Shown piece by piece: positions 25,706 to 33,248 of a DNA stretch of 64,000 nucleotides. A program made the position numbers and the translations under genes. The stretch is from Mordavella massiliensis (GTDB lineage: Bacteria; Bacillota; Clostridia; Lachnospirales; Lachnospiraceae): assembly GCF_016902415.1 (NCBI RefSeq), contig NZ_JACJLV010000011.1, positions 1 through 64,000 of the forward strand. Direction: 5' to 3'. Within the stretch, counting starts at the first letter, position 1, and every line of letters starts with the position of its first letter. Under the pieces are notes generated by a model, which had not been told where the DNA came from, made no database searches, and worked only from the letters and a program-made list of their open reading frames with translations.

Positions 25706-26074
25706 ATGAAAAATTATACGATTACAGTGAATGGAAATGTATACGATGTGACAGTTGAGGAAAAGGGAGCGGCTCCGGCAGCGCCGGTAAAAGCTGCGGC
25801 ACCTAAGGCGGCTCCGAAGGCAGCGCCGGCGCCCAAGGCGGCTCCGGCAAGTGCGGCGGGAGCCATCGAGGTGAAAGCAGGAGCAGCCGGAAAGGTATTT
25901 AAGATCGAGGCGGGCGTTGGCACCAGCGTAAAGAGAGGCGACGCAGTCGTGATCATTGAAGCGATGAAGATGGAGATCCCAGTCGTTGCACCGGAAGACG
26001 GAACCGTTGCAAGCATCAATGTGGCAGTCGGAGACGCGATCGAGGCCGGCGCAGTGCTTGCTACCTTAAATTAG
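25706..26074 (+). CDS. Biotin carboxyl carrier subunit of the decarboxylase (transcarboxylase 1.3S type)
   Basis: Small 122-residue carrier that swings carboxybiotin between the carboxyltransferases and the membrane subunit. Residues 1-20 are a conserved beta start, residues 21-52 an Ala/Pro/Lys hinge (repeated KAAPK units), and 54-122 the biotinyl domain. The biotinylated residue is K88 in EAMKME. ATG at 25706 has AGGAGG upstream; the slightly earlier in-frame ATG lies in the end of the oadG gene. Third gene of the operon. Confidence 0.93.
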   Translation: MKNYTITVNGNVYDVTVEEKGAAPAAPVKAAAPKAAPKAAPAPKAAPASAAGAIEVKAGAAGKVFKIEAGVGTSVKRGDAVVIIEAMKMEIPVVAPEDGTVASINVAVGDAIEAGAVLATLN

Positions 26075-26114
26075 GTTTGGAAGATCCGAACCGAGTACGA
26101 CTGGAGGTTAAAAA

Positions 26115-27266
26115 ATGGAATATATTACAACGACATTGGCAAACCTCGTGCATCAGACTGCGTTTTTCAGTCTCACCTGGGGCAATCTGATCATGATCGG
26201 TGTTGCGTGTTTTTTCCTGTTTCTGGCGATCCGGCATGGATTTGAACCGCTCCTTCTGGTTCCCATCGCATTCGGAATGCTGCTGGTAAACATTTATCCG
26301 GATATTATGCTGCGCCCGGAAGATGCCGCGAACGGCACGGGCGGGCTGTTGTATTATTTTTATGTACTGGATGAGTGGTCCATTTTCCCGTCCCTGATCT
26401 TCCTGGGCGTGGGAGCGATGACAGACTTTGGACCACTGATCGCAAACCCCAAGAGTTTCCTTCTGGGCGCGGCTGCACAGTTTGGTATCTTTGTCGCCTA
26501 TCTTGGCGCTATGGCCATGGGATTTTCCGACAAGGCGGCTGCGGCGATCTCCATCATCGGAGGAGCCGACGGACCGACGTCCATCTTCCTTGCGGGAAAA
26601 CTGTCCCAGACAGCCATCATGGGACCGATCGCTGTGGCGGCATATTCCTATATGTCACTGGTGCCCATTATCCAGCCGCCGATCATGAAGCTTCTGACTA
26701 CGGAAAAAGAGCGGAAGATCAAGATGGAGCAGCTGCGGCCGGTATCAAAGCTGGAGCGGATCCTCTTCCCCATCATCGTTACCATCGTTGTCTGCGTGAT
26801 CCTTCCTACGACCGCGCCTCTGGTGGGTATGCTGATGCTGGGCAACCTGTTCCGGGAGTCCGGCGTGGTAAGGCAGCTGACAGAGACGGCTTCCAATGCG
26901 CTGATGTATATCGTAGTCATCCTGCTTGGAACTTCGGTGGGGGCCACGACCAGCGCGGAGGCCTTCCTGAACTGGGATACGCTTAAGATCGTATTTCTGG
27001 GTCTCATCGCCTTTATGTTCGGTACGGCGGCAGGCGTGCTGCTCGGCAAGGTGATGTGTGTTCTGACCCATGGAAAGGTGAATCCGCTGATCGGATCTGC
27101 GGGTGTATCCGCCGTTCCTATGGCAGCCAGAGTGTCACAGAAGGTAGGGGCGGAAGCGGATCCTACCAACTTCCTTCTGATGCATGCCATGGGCCCCAAT
27201 GTTGCGGGAGTAATCGGTACGGCAGTTGCGGCCGGAACCTTTATGGCTATTTTCGGAGTGATGTAA
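26115..27266 (+). CDS. oadB: Sodium-ion-translocating decarboxylase beta subunit (OadB/GcdB/MmdB)
   Basis: Membrane subunit that decarboxylates carboxybiotin and exports Na+. The 383 residues contain about 9-11 hydrophobic segments. The conserved GGADGPT (149-155) includes D152, equivalent to the Na+-binding aspartate of OadB. The later [18 protein letters not shown] stretch is the second conserved membrane signature. Found behind GGAGG, 40 bases after the biotin carrier gene. The presence of this subunit shows the complex is an ion pump and not just a soluble carboxylase or transcarboxylase. Confidence 0.94.
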   Translation: MEYITTTLANLVHQTAFFSLTWGNLIMIGVACFFLFLAIRHGFEPLLLVPIAFGMLLVNIYPDIMLRPEDAANGTGGLLYYFYVLDEWSIFPSLIFLGVGAMTDFGPLIANPKSFLLGAAAQFGIFVAYLGAMAMGFSDKAAAAISIIGGADGPTSIFLAGKLSQTAIMGPIAVAAYSYMSLVPIIQPPIMKLLTTEKERKIKMEQLRPVSKLERILFPIIVTIVVCVILPTTAPLVGMLMLGNLFRESGVVRQLTETASNALMYIVVILLGTSVGATTSAEAFLNWDTLKIVFLGLIAFMFGTAAGVLLGKVMCVLTHGKVNPLIGSAGVSAVPMAARVSQKVGAEADPTNFLLMHAMGPNVAGVIGTAVAAGTFMAIFGVM

Positions 27267-27289
27267 GAATAAAGATGGAGGAATAGACA

Positions 27290-28705
27290 ATGGCAGAGAT
27301 AGAAAAGAAACCAATTAAAATTACAGAGACCGTCCTTCGGGACGCGCATCAGTCTCTGATCGCCACCCGTATGACGACGGAGCAGATGCTTCCCATCGTG
27401 GAGAAAATGGATCAGGTAGGTTATCACTCCGTAGAATGCTGGGGCGGTGCGACTTTTGACGCTTCCTTGCGTTTCCTGAAGGAAGATCCCTGGGACCGTC
27501 TGCGCAAGTTCCGGGATGGTTTTAAGAATACAAAGCTGCAGATGCTGTTCCGCGGCCAGAATATTCTGGGATACCGTCCCTATGCAGACGACGTGGTAGA
27601 ATATTTCGTAAAAAAATCCGTGGCAAACGGAATTGATATCATCCGTATCTTTGACTGCCTCAATGATCTTAGAAATCTGAAGACGGCGGTCAAGGCGGCC
27701 AATCAGGAAAAGGCAGAGGCCCAGGTGGCGCTTTCCTATACACTGGGCGATGCTTATACCCTGGACTACTGGGTGGATAAGGCAAAGAAGATCGAGGAGA
27801 TGGGAGCTTCTTCTATCTGTATCAAAGATATGGCAGGCCTTCTCCTTCCCTACACGGCCACAGAACTGGTAGGCGCACTGAAAGAAGCGGTAGATCTTCC
27901 GATCCAGCTTCATACCCACTACACCTCCGGCGTGGCTTCCATGACGTATTTAAAAGCCGTTGAAGCAGGGGTGGATGTGATCGACACCGCCATGTCTCCC
28001 TTTGCGCTGGGAACCTCTCAGCCGGCTACCGAGGTTATGGTGGAGACCTTTAAGGGAACGCCTTATGACACTGGCCTGGATCAGAAGCTGCTGTCCGAGA
28101 TCGCGGATTATTTCCGGCCGATCCGGGATGAAGCGCTTGAGACCGGCCTTCTGAATCCCAAGAACCTGGGCGTAAACATCAAAACACTGTTGTATCAGGT
28201 GCCGGGCGGCATGCTGTCCAACCTGACCTCCCAGTTAAAGGAGCAGAACGCAGAAGACCGGTACTACGAAGTGCTGGAGGAAGTTCCAAGAGTCCGCAAA
28301 GACCTGGGCGAGCCGCCGCTTGTCACACCGTCCTCCCAGATCGTGGGAACACAGGCCGTGATGAACGTGCTGATGGGCGAGCGCTACAAGGTGGCGACCA
28401 AGGAGACCAAAGACATCTTAAGCGGAAAATACGGAGAAACCGTAAAACCGTTTAACGAAGAAGTGAAGAAAAAAGTGCTGGGAGACGATGCTGAGGTCAT
28501 CACCTGCAGGCCTGCAGACCTGATCCCGGATGAGATGGACACCCTTCGAAAAGAATGCGAACAGTACGCACAGCAGGACGAAGACGTATTGTCCTACGCA
28601 CTGTTCCCGCAGGTGGCCACAGACTACTTCAAGTATCGGCAGGCACAGCAGACAAAAGTCGACGAAACCATCGCCGATACAGAAAACGGAAACTATCCGG
28701 TGTAA
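27290..28705 (+). CDS. Oxaloacetate/pyruvate carboxyltransferase subunit (OadA / PycB / transcarboxylase 5S type)
   Basis: Carboxyltransferase that takes a carboxyl group from oxaloacetate (or gives one to pyruvate) through biotin. The 471 residues form an HMGL-like TIM barrel with a metal site: TETVLRDAHQS (D18), the SICIKDMAG lysine and LHTHYTSG histidines. The C-terminal conserved domain is present (about 310-440), but the biotinyl domain seen in full-length OadA is missing; the separate carrier gene supplies it. Last gene of the operon, followed by a palindrome. It coexists with an acyl-CoA carboxyltransferase in the same operon, which is discussed as a finding. Confidence 0.92.
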   Translation: MAEIEKKPIKITETVLRDAHQSLIATRMTTEQMLPIVEKMDQVGYHSVECWGGATFDASLRFLKEDPWDRLRKFRDGFKNTKLQMLFRGQNILGYRPYADDVVEYFVKKSVANGIDIIRIFDCLNDLRNLKTAVKAANQEKAEAQVALSYTLGDAYTLDYWVDKAKKIEEMGASSICIKDMAGLLLPYTATELVGALKEAVDLPIQLHTHYTSGVASMTYLKAVEAGVDVIDTAMSPFALGTSQPATEVMVETFKGTPYDTGLDQKLLSEIADYFRPIRDEALETGLLNPKNLGVNIKTLLYQVPGGMLSNLTSQLKEQNAEDRYYEVLEEVPRVRKDLGEPPLVTPSSQIVGTQAVMNVLMGERYKVATKETKDILSGKYGETVKPFNEEVKKKVLGDDAEVITCRPADLIPDEMDTLRKECEQYAQQDEDVLSYALFPQVATDYFKYRQAQQTKVDETIADTENGNYPV

Positions 28706-28721
28706 GAAACGATTTTATTGC

Positions 28722-28757
28722 TGGGGACGGGGGATTTCTGGAAATCCCCCGTCCCCA
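28722..28757. repeat. Long palindrome, family B copy 1
   Basis: Perfect 17-bp arms (28722-28738 and 28741-28757) around TG. The core GGGGACGGGGGATTT and its complement recur at 57577-57610. Located 17 bases past the oadA-like stop and before the RpiR promoter; there is no U-tract. Confidence 0.85.
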
Positions 28758-28765
28758 TTTGCTGC

Positions 28766-28794
28766 TTGAATATTCGGCCGCCAGGATTTATAAT
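28766..28794 (+). promoter_or_regulatory. Promoter of the RpiR regulator gene
   Basis: TTGAAT (28766-28771), 17-base spacer, TATAAT (28789-28794), about 38 bases before the start codon. Confidence 0.75.
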
Positions 28795-28832
28795 GGAGAG
28801 GATTTTAGAGGAGAAAAGGATAGGTTTGTGTC

Positions 28833-29759
28833 ATGGGAAGCAAAAACGAGTTACTTCAAAAAATTGACGAGAGGTATCTTGGGTTCAGCAAGGGCCAGAA
28901 GAAGCTGGCTGACTTTATCCGGGAGGAATATGATAAGGCGGCGTTTCTGACGGCGGCCAGGATGGGGGAAGAAGTGGGCGTCAGCGAGTCCACGGTGGTC
29001 CGCTTTGCAACGGCTCTTGGCTATCATGGATACCCGGATTTTCAAAAGGCGCTTGGCGAGATGGTGCGGACAAAGCTGAATTCCATCCAGCGGATGGAGG
29101 TTACCTACGGGCGGATCAGCCAGGGGGAGATCCTGGAGACGGTCCTTCAGTCTGATATTGAAAAGATCAAACTGACCATGTCGGCGATCGACCACGATGC
29201 GTTTGAACTGGCGGTAGAGACGCTTCTTAAGGCAAGGAAGATTTATGTGATCGGAATCCGAAGCTGTGCGCCGCTGGCGCATTTTCTGAGTTTTTACCTG
29301 AATCTGATCTGTGATGATGTGACTGCGGTCAGCACCAACAGTTCCAGTGAGATCTTTGAACAGCTGATCCGTATCGGCGAGGATGACGTGATCATCGGGA
29401 TCAGTTTTCCGAGATATTCCATGCGGACCCTGAAGGCCCTGGAGTTTGCCAGCAGCCGCAAGGCCAAGGTGATTACGCTGACAGACAGCATTCATTCGCC
29501 GATGAATCTGTATTCTTCCTGCAACCTGATCGCAAGAAGCGATATGGCGTCCATTGTGGACTCCCTGGTGGCGCCGTTAAGTGTGGTCAACGCCCTGGTG
29601 GTAGCCCTGTGCATGAAAAAGCAGGATGAAGTCATCACCAGACTGGAGACGCTGGAGAAGATCTGGGACGAGTATCAGGTGTACAGCAAAGACGAGATGA
29701 ACCTGGTAGGAGACAGTGTGGAAATGAATGGCGTGAAGGAAGAGGAGGACCATGAGTAA
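28833..29759 (+). CDS. MurR/RpiR family transcriptional regulator
   Basis: DNA-binding regulator that senses a phosphosugar-like ligand. Residues 1-75 form the RpiR helix-turn-helix domain (FIREEYDKAAFLTAARMGEE, then VSESTVVRFATALGYHGYPDF). Residues about 120-255 are a SIS domain (IYVIGIRSCAPLAHFL; DVIIGISFPRYS). The 308-residue length is slightly above the usual 280-290 owing to an acidic tail. No sugar-catabolic genes are next to it. The downstream gene overlaps by 8 bases and encodes a flavoprotein, so its target may be elsewhere. Confidence 0.92.
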   Translation: MGSKNELLQKIDERYLGFSKGQKKLADFIREEYDKAAFLTAARMGEEVGVSESTVVRFATALGYHGYPDFQKALGEMVRTKLNSIQRMEVTYGRISQGEILETVLQSDIEKIKLTMSAIDHDAFELAVETLLKARKIYVIGIRSCAPLAHFLSFYLNLICDDVTAVSTNSSSEIFEQLIRIGEDDVIIGISFPRYSMRTLKALEFASSRKAKVITLTDSIHSPMNLYSSCNLIARSDMASIVDSLVAPLSVVNALVVALCMKKQDEVITRLETLEKIWDEYQVYSKDEMNLVGDSVEMNGVKEEEDHE

Positions 29760-30987
29760 AGTCTTGATCGCAGGCGGCGGGGCCGCCGGAATGTATGCGG
29801 CAGTCACGGCCGCAGCGCTGGGACATAAAGTGGAGCTGTTTGAAAAAAACGACCGGCTGGGAAGGAAGCTTTTTATAACCGGAAAAGGCCGGTGCAACCT
29901 GACCAACGCCTGCGATATGGAGGGGCTTTTCGACGCGGTAGTGACCAATTCCAAATTTTTATACAGCAGCTTTTACGGCTGCACCAATCAGGATGTGATC
30001 GACTTTTTCGAACATGCGGGGGTCCGGACAAAGATCGAACGGGGCGAGCGCGTATTCCCGGCTTCTGATCATTCTTCGGATGTGATCCGGGCACTGGAAA
30101 GAGAACTGGAGAAAAATGGTGTGAAGATCCGGACAAACTGCCCGGTAAAAAAGGTCCGCATTTCAGAGGAGCAGGTGTTTTTAGGATATGAACTGGAAAA
30201 CGGTTCTTTTGTGGAAGGAGACGCCGGGATCGTCGCCACAGGCGGACTTTCCTATCCGTCTACAGGATCTACGGGAGACGGGCTGCGGTTTGCAAAAGAA
30301 CTGGGCCATCAGGTGACAGAGTGCCTGCCGGCGCTGGTGCCCATGGAATGCAAAGAACCCTGGGCGGCAGAGCTGCAGGGGCTGTCTCTTCGGAATGTCC
30401 GGGCCAGGATCCTGGACGGGAAAAAAGTTCTGTATGAAGAGTTCGGGGAAATGTTATTTACCCATTACGGGGTCAGCGGGCCATTAATGCTGACAGCCAG
30501 CAGTTTTGTGGGAAAGCGGCTTAAGAAAAAGGAACTGACTCTGGAAATCGATCTGAAACCGGCGCTTACGGATGAGCAGCTGGATCACCGGATCCTGCGG
30601 GATTTTGAAGAAAATAAGAACCGGCAGTTTAAAAATGCTCTGGGAAAATTATTTCCTGCGAAGCTGATCCCGGTCATGGTTTTTTTAAGTGGGATCGATC
30701 CGGAGAAAAAGGTCAATGAGGTGACCAGGGAAGAACGGCAGGCCTTTGTCCGCCTGATCCGTCATCTTCCCCTGACGCTGACCGGCCTTCGGGATTACCG
30801 GGAAGCGATCATCACCAAAGGCGGGGTCAGTGTAAAAGAAGTGGATCCGGGCACCATGGAATCAAAGCTGGTGAAAGGTCTGTATTTTGCGGGAGAAGTG
30901 CTGGACCTGGATGCGGTAACGGGCGGGTTTAACCTGCAGATCGCCTGGTCCACCGGCTGTGCGGCCGGACGGGGGATCCCGGTATAG
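29752..30987 (+). CDS. NAD(P)/FAD-dependent oxidoreductase, HI0933/YhiN family
   Basis: Flavoprotein of 411 residues. FAD-binding signature at the N terminus is VLIAGGGAAGMYAAVTAAALGHKVELFE, followed by KLFITGKGRCNLTN, a hallmark of this family. The C terminus has GLYFAGEVLDLDAVTGGFNLQIAWSTG, the second FAD contact. Biochemical function of the family is not settled (aminoacetone oxidase-like activity has been discussed). The start overlaps the RpiR gene by 8 bases, and cmk follows 45 bases later. Confidence 0.9.
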   Translation: MSKVLIAGGGAAGMYAAVTAAALGHKVELFEKNDRLGRKLFITGKGRCNLTNACDMEGLFDAVVTNSKFLYSSFYGCTNQDVIDFFEHAGVRTKIERGERVFPASDHSSDVIRALERELEKNGVKIRTNCPVKKVRISEEQVFLGYELENGSFVEGDAGIVATGGLSYPSTGSTGDGLRFAKELGHQVTECLPALVPMECKEPWAAELQGLSLRNVRARILDGKKVLYEEFGEMLFTHYGVSGPLMLTASSFVGKRLKKKELTLEIDLKPALTDEQLDHRILRDFEENKNRQFKNALGKLFPAKLIPVMVFLSGIDPEKKVNEVTREERQAFVRLIRHLPLTLTGLRDYREAIITKGGVSVKEVDPGTMESKLVKGLYFAGEVLDLDAVTGGFNLQIAWSTGCAAGRGIPV

Positions 30988-31032
30988 AACAGCCGCAGAC
31001 ATTACATATAGAAGAGGAAAAGAGGACAGAAC

Positions 31033-31710
31033 ATGGGATTTAATGTAGCGATCGACGGGCCGGCAGGAGCCGGAAAAAGTACAATAGCAAAGCTGGTGGC
31101 AGAAAAGGAGCAGTTTATCTATGTGGATACCGGAGCCATGTACCGGGGGCTTGCCGTCTATTTTCTGGATCACGGGGTTTCCCCGGAGAACGAAGGAGAA
31201 CTGGAAAATGCCTGTGAAAAGATAAAGATGGATATCCGCTATGAGAACAAGGTGCAGCAGGTTTATGTGAACGGAGAAAATATTACCGGAAGACTCCGGG
31301 AAGAGGCCGTTGGCAATATGGCTTCTGTGTGCGCGGCAGTACCGGTGGTCCGGGAAAAGCTCCTGGAACTGCAAAGAGAACTTGCGGCGGCCCAGGATGT
31401 GATCATGGACGGCAGGGATATCGGCACCTGTGTGCTTCCGCAGGCAGACTTGAAAATATTCCTTACAGCCAGCGTGGAAACCCGGGCCAGGCGGAGATAT
31501 CTGGAATTAAAGGAAAAAGGCGTCGCATGTGATCTGGAAGAGATCGCAGCCGACATAAGAGAGAGGGACGAGCGGGATTCCACCCGTAAGACCGCTCCTT
31601 TAAAACAGGCGGCAGATGCGGTTCTGATCGACAGTTCAGATCTCTCGATCGAAGAAGTGGTGGCAGTGATCGCATCCCTGTGCAGAGAGAAGAGAAAAAC
31701 CCCGAATTGA
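31033..31710 (+). CDS. cmk: Cytidylate kinase
   Basis: Phosphorylates CMP and dCMP to the diphosphates. The 225 residues start with DGPAGAGKSTIAKLVA (P-loop) and contain YVDTGAMYRG and MDGRDIGTCVLPQA, both CMP-site motifs. RERDERDSTRKTAPL is the lid/C-terminal signature. In related Clostridia the next gene is ispH followed by or fused to rpsA; here only a fragment of ispH remains downstream. RBS GAAAAGAGGA precedes the ATG. Confidence 0.96.
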   Translation: MGFNVAIDGPAGAGKSTIAKLVAEKEQFIYVDTGAMYRGLAVYFLDHGVSPENEGELENACEKIKMDIRYENKVQQVYVNGENITGRLREEAVGNMASVCAAVPVVREKLLELQRELAAAQDVIMDGRDIGTCVLPQADLKIFLTASVETRARRRYLELKEKGVACDLEEIAADIRERDERDSTRKTAPLKQAADAVLIDSSDLSIEEVVAVIASLCREKRKTPN

Positions 31711-31728
31711 AAAAAAACAAAGATTTTG

Positions 31729-31757
31729 TTGAAATAATCTACAAAAAGGGGTATGAT
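31729..31757 (+). promoter_or_regulatory. Promoter upstream of the ispH remnant and rpsA
   Basis: TTGAAA (31729-31734), 17-base spacer, TATGAT (31752-31757), in the 227-base gap after cmk. It would drive rpsA on its own, with an approximately 170-base leader that contains the ispH remnant. Confidence 0.65.
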
Positions 31758-31794
31758 ATAGTTGTTTTAAACAAAATCTGTAATGCGAGAAAAG

Positions 31795-31957
31795 GAAGGC
31801 AGTAAGGCCTGTGAGAATACGTACTTATATACAGACACTTGACGATTTGGATATGAATCAATTAAGGTCCGTGGAAACAGTAGGTATTACAGCAGGGGCA
31901 TCCACGCCCAAGAAAATAATTGAGGAGGTTCAAAGCAATGTCAGATTTAACTTTTGA
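31795..31957 (+). pseudogene. ispH: Frameshifted C-terminal remnant of ispH (HMB-PP reductase)
   Basis: Two frames together encode the C-terminal end of IspH. Codons at 31795-31824 give EGSKACENTY, the region of the last conserved Fe-S cysteine. One extra base (about 31825) then shifts the frame, and 31826-31957 gives YIQTLDDLD, then SVETVGITAGASTPKKIIEE, the highly conserved IspH C terminus, ending in a stop that overlaps the rpsA start by 20 bases. A weaker match (ICNARK) continues upstream to about 31776 after another one-base shift. The other roughly 230 residues of IspH are absent. The rpsA ribosome binding site lies inside the remnant, which may explain why this end is preserved. Confidence 0.82.
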
Positions 31958-33035
31958 ACAGATGTTAGAGGAGTCTTTTAAGACTATCAGAAACGGCGAG
32001 GTCGTAGACGGTACCGTCATCGACGTGAAGCCGGATGAGATCATTTTAAATATAGGATACAAGGCAGACGGTATCATCACAAGAAGTGAGTATACCAATG
32101 ATTCGAATGCAGATCTGACCACGATGGTGTCTGTAGGAGATACTTTAACAGCAAAGGTGCTGAAGGTGAATGACGGAGAAGGCCAGGTGCTTCTGACCTA
32201 CAAGCGTCTGCTGGCTGAGAAAGGCAACGAGAGACTCAAAGAGGCTTATGAGAATCATGAAGTGCTGAAAGCTCCGGTTACCCAGATCCTGGGCGGCGGT
32301 TTAAGCGTAGTCGTAGACGAGGCCAGAGTCTTTATTCCTGCAAGTCTGGTATCTGATACTTATGAGAAAGATCTTAGCAAATACCAAGATCAGGAGATCG
32401 AGTTTGTGATCAGCGAGTTCAACCCAAGAAGAAACCGCGTGATCGGCGACAGAAGACAGCTTCTGGTTGCAGAAAGAGCAGAGAAGCAGAGAGAACTGTT
32501 CGCAAAACTGCAGGTTGGCGACAGGATCGAAGGAACCGTTAAGAACGTAACAGATTTCGGCGCGTTCATCGACCTTGGCGGAGTAGACGGCCTGCTTCAC
32601 ATTTCCGAGATGTCCTGGGGACGGATCGAAAATCCGAAGAAGGTATTCAAGGTTGGCGAGCAGCTGGAAGTCCTGATCAAGGATATCCACGATACCAAGA
32701 TCGCATTAAGCCTGAAGTTCCCGGAGACCAATCCGTGGGCAAATGCAGAAGAGAAGTATGCGCCCGGAACAGTGATCGAAGGCAAAGTGGCAAGAATGAC
32801 AGATTTTGGCGCTTTTGTAGAGCTGGCGCCCGGCGTGGACGCACTTCTCCATGTATCCCAGATCTCCAAGGCTCATGTAGACAAGCCGTCTGACGTACTG
32901 AGCGTGGGACAGGAGATCACCGCTAAGATCGTAGATCTGAATGTGGATGAGAAAAAGATCAGCTTGAGCATGAAAGCACTTGAGAAAAATACGGAAGAAG
33001 CAGCAGAGCAGCATGAAGCAGAGGAAGAAGAATAA
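31938..33035 (+). CDS. rpsA: 30S ribosomal protein S1 (four S1 domains)
   Basis: RNA-binding protein with S1 domains at about residues 20-90, 108-178, 195-262 and 278-348, then an acidic tail (EEAAEQHEAEEEE). Domain 3 contains the classical GTVKNVTDFGAFIDLGGVDG. The 365-residue length fits Firmicute S1-like proteins, which have fewer domains than E. coli S1. ATG at 31938 follows GAGGAGG. In many Clostridia the protein is fused to or sits directly after IspH; here it follows a decayed ispH fragment. Its own promoter and terminator are present. Confidence 0.93.
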   Translation: MSDLTFEQMLEESFKTIRNGEVVDGTVIDVKPDEIILNIGYKADGIITRSEYTNDSNADLTTMVSVGDTLTAKVLKVNDGEGQVLLTYKRLLAEKGNERLKEAYENHEVLKAPVTQILGGGLSVVVDEARVFIPASLVSDTYEKDLSKYQDQEIEFVISEFNPRRNRVIGDRRQLLVAERAEKQRELFAKLQVGDRIEGTVKNVTDFGAFIDLGGVDGLLHISEMSWGRIENPKKVFKVGEQLEVLIKDIHDTKIALSLKFPETNPWANAEEKYAPGTVIEGKVARMTDFGAFVELAPGVDALLHVSQISKAHVDKPSDVLSVGQEITAKIVDLNVDEKKISLSMKALEKNTEEAAEQHEAEEEE

Positions 33036-33093
33036 TCAGTCTGATTTTGTAACAAAACATATTTACAATTTCTATAAGTGCAATAGAGAGAAT

Positions 33094-33124
33094 AGATAGA
33101 GGCATCAGTGCCTCTATCTTTTTT
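33094..33124 (+). terminator. Intrinsic terminator after rpsA
   Basis: Perfect 11-bp stem AGATAGAGGCA/TGCCTCTATCT with a TCAG loop, followed by six Ts. Confidence 0.92.
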
Positions 33125-33183
33125 GTGTGTTAAAAAACAGACAAGATGTTTGTGGAAATATACAAAGAAAAACCACGAATTAC

Positions 33184-33212
33184 TGGAAAATCTGTGGATT
33201 TTCTTGTATGAT
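33184..33212 (+). promoter_or_regulatory. Promoter of the rnf operon
   Basis: TGGAAA (33184-33189), 17-base spacer, TATGAT (33207-33212), about 37 bases upstream of rnfC. The -35 match is weak and the -10 match is good. Confidence 0.55.
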
Positions 33213-33248
33213 AGAAAATAGAGTAAAAAGGAAGGAAGGATTAAAGGG

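Noticed and set aside
26648-27919. A 423-codon antisense frame across the oadB and oadA-like genes
   Set aside because: Crosses two well-conserved genes and their intergenic gap, low-quality composition, no ribosome binding site.
31811-31957. The ispH remnant as a functional small protein
   Set aside because: The GTG at 31811 could open a 48-codon frame, but there is no ribosome binding site before it and its sequence is exactly the tail end of IspH out of context, so a pseudogene remnant is the simpler reading.
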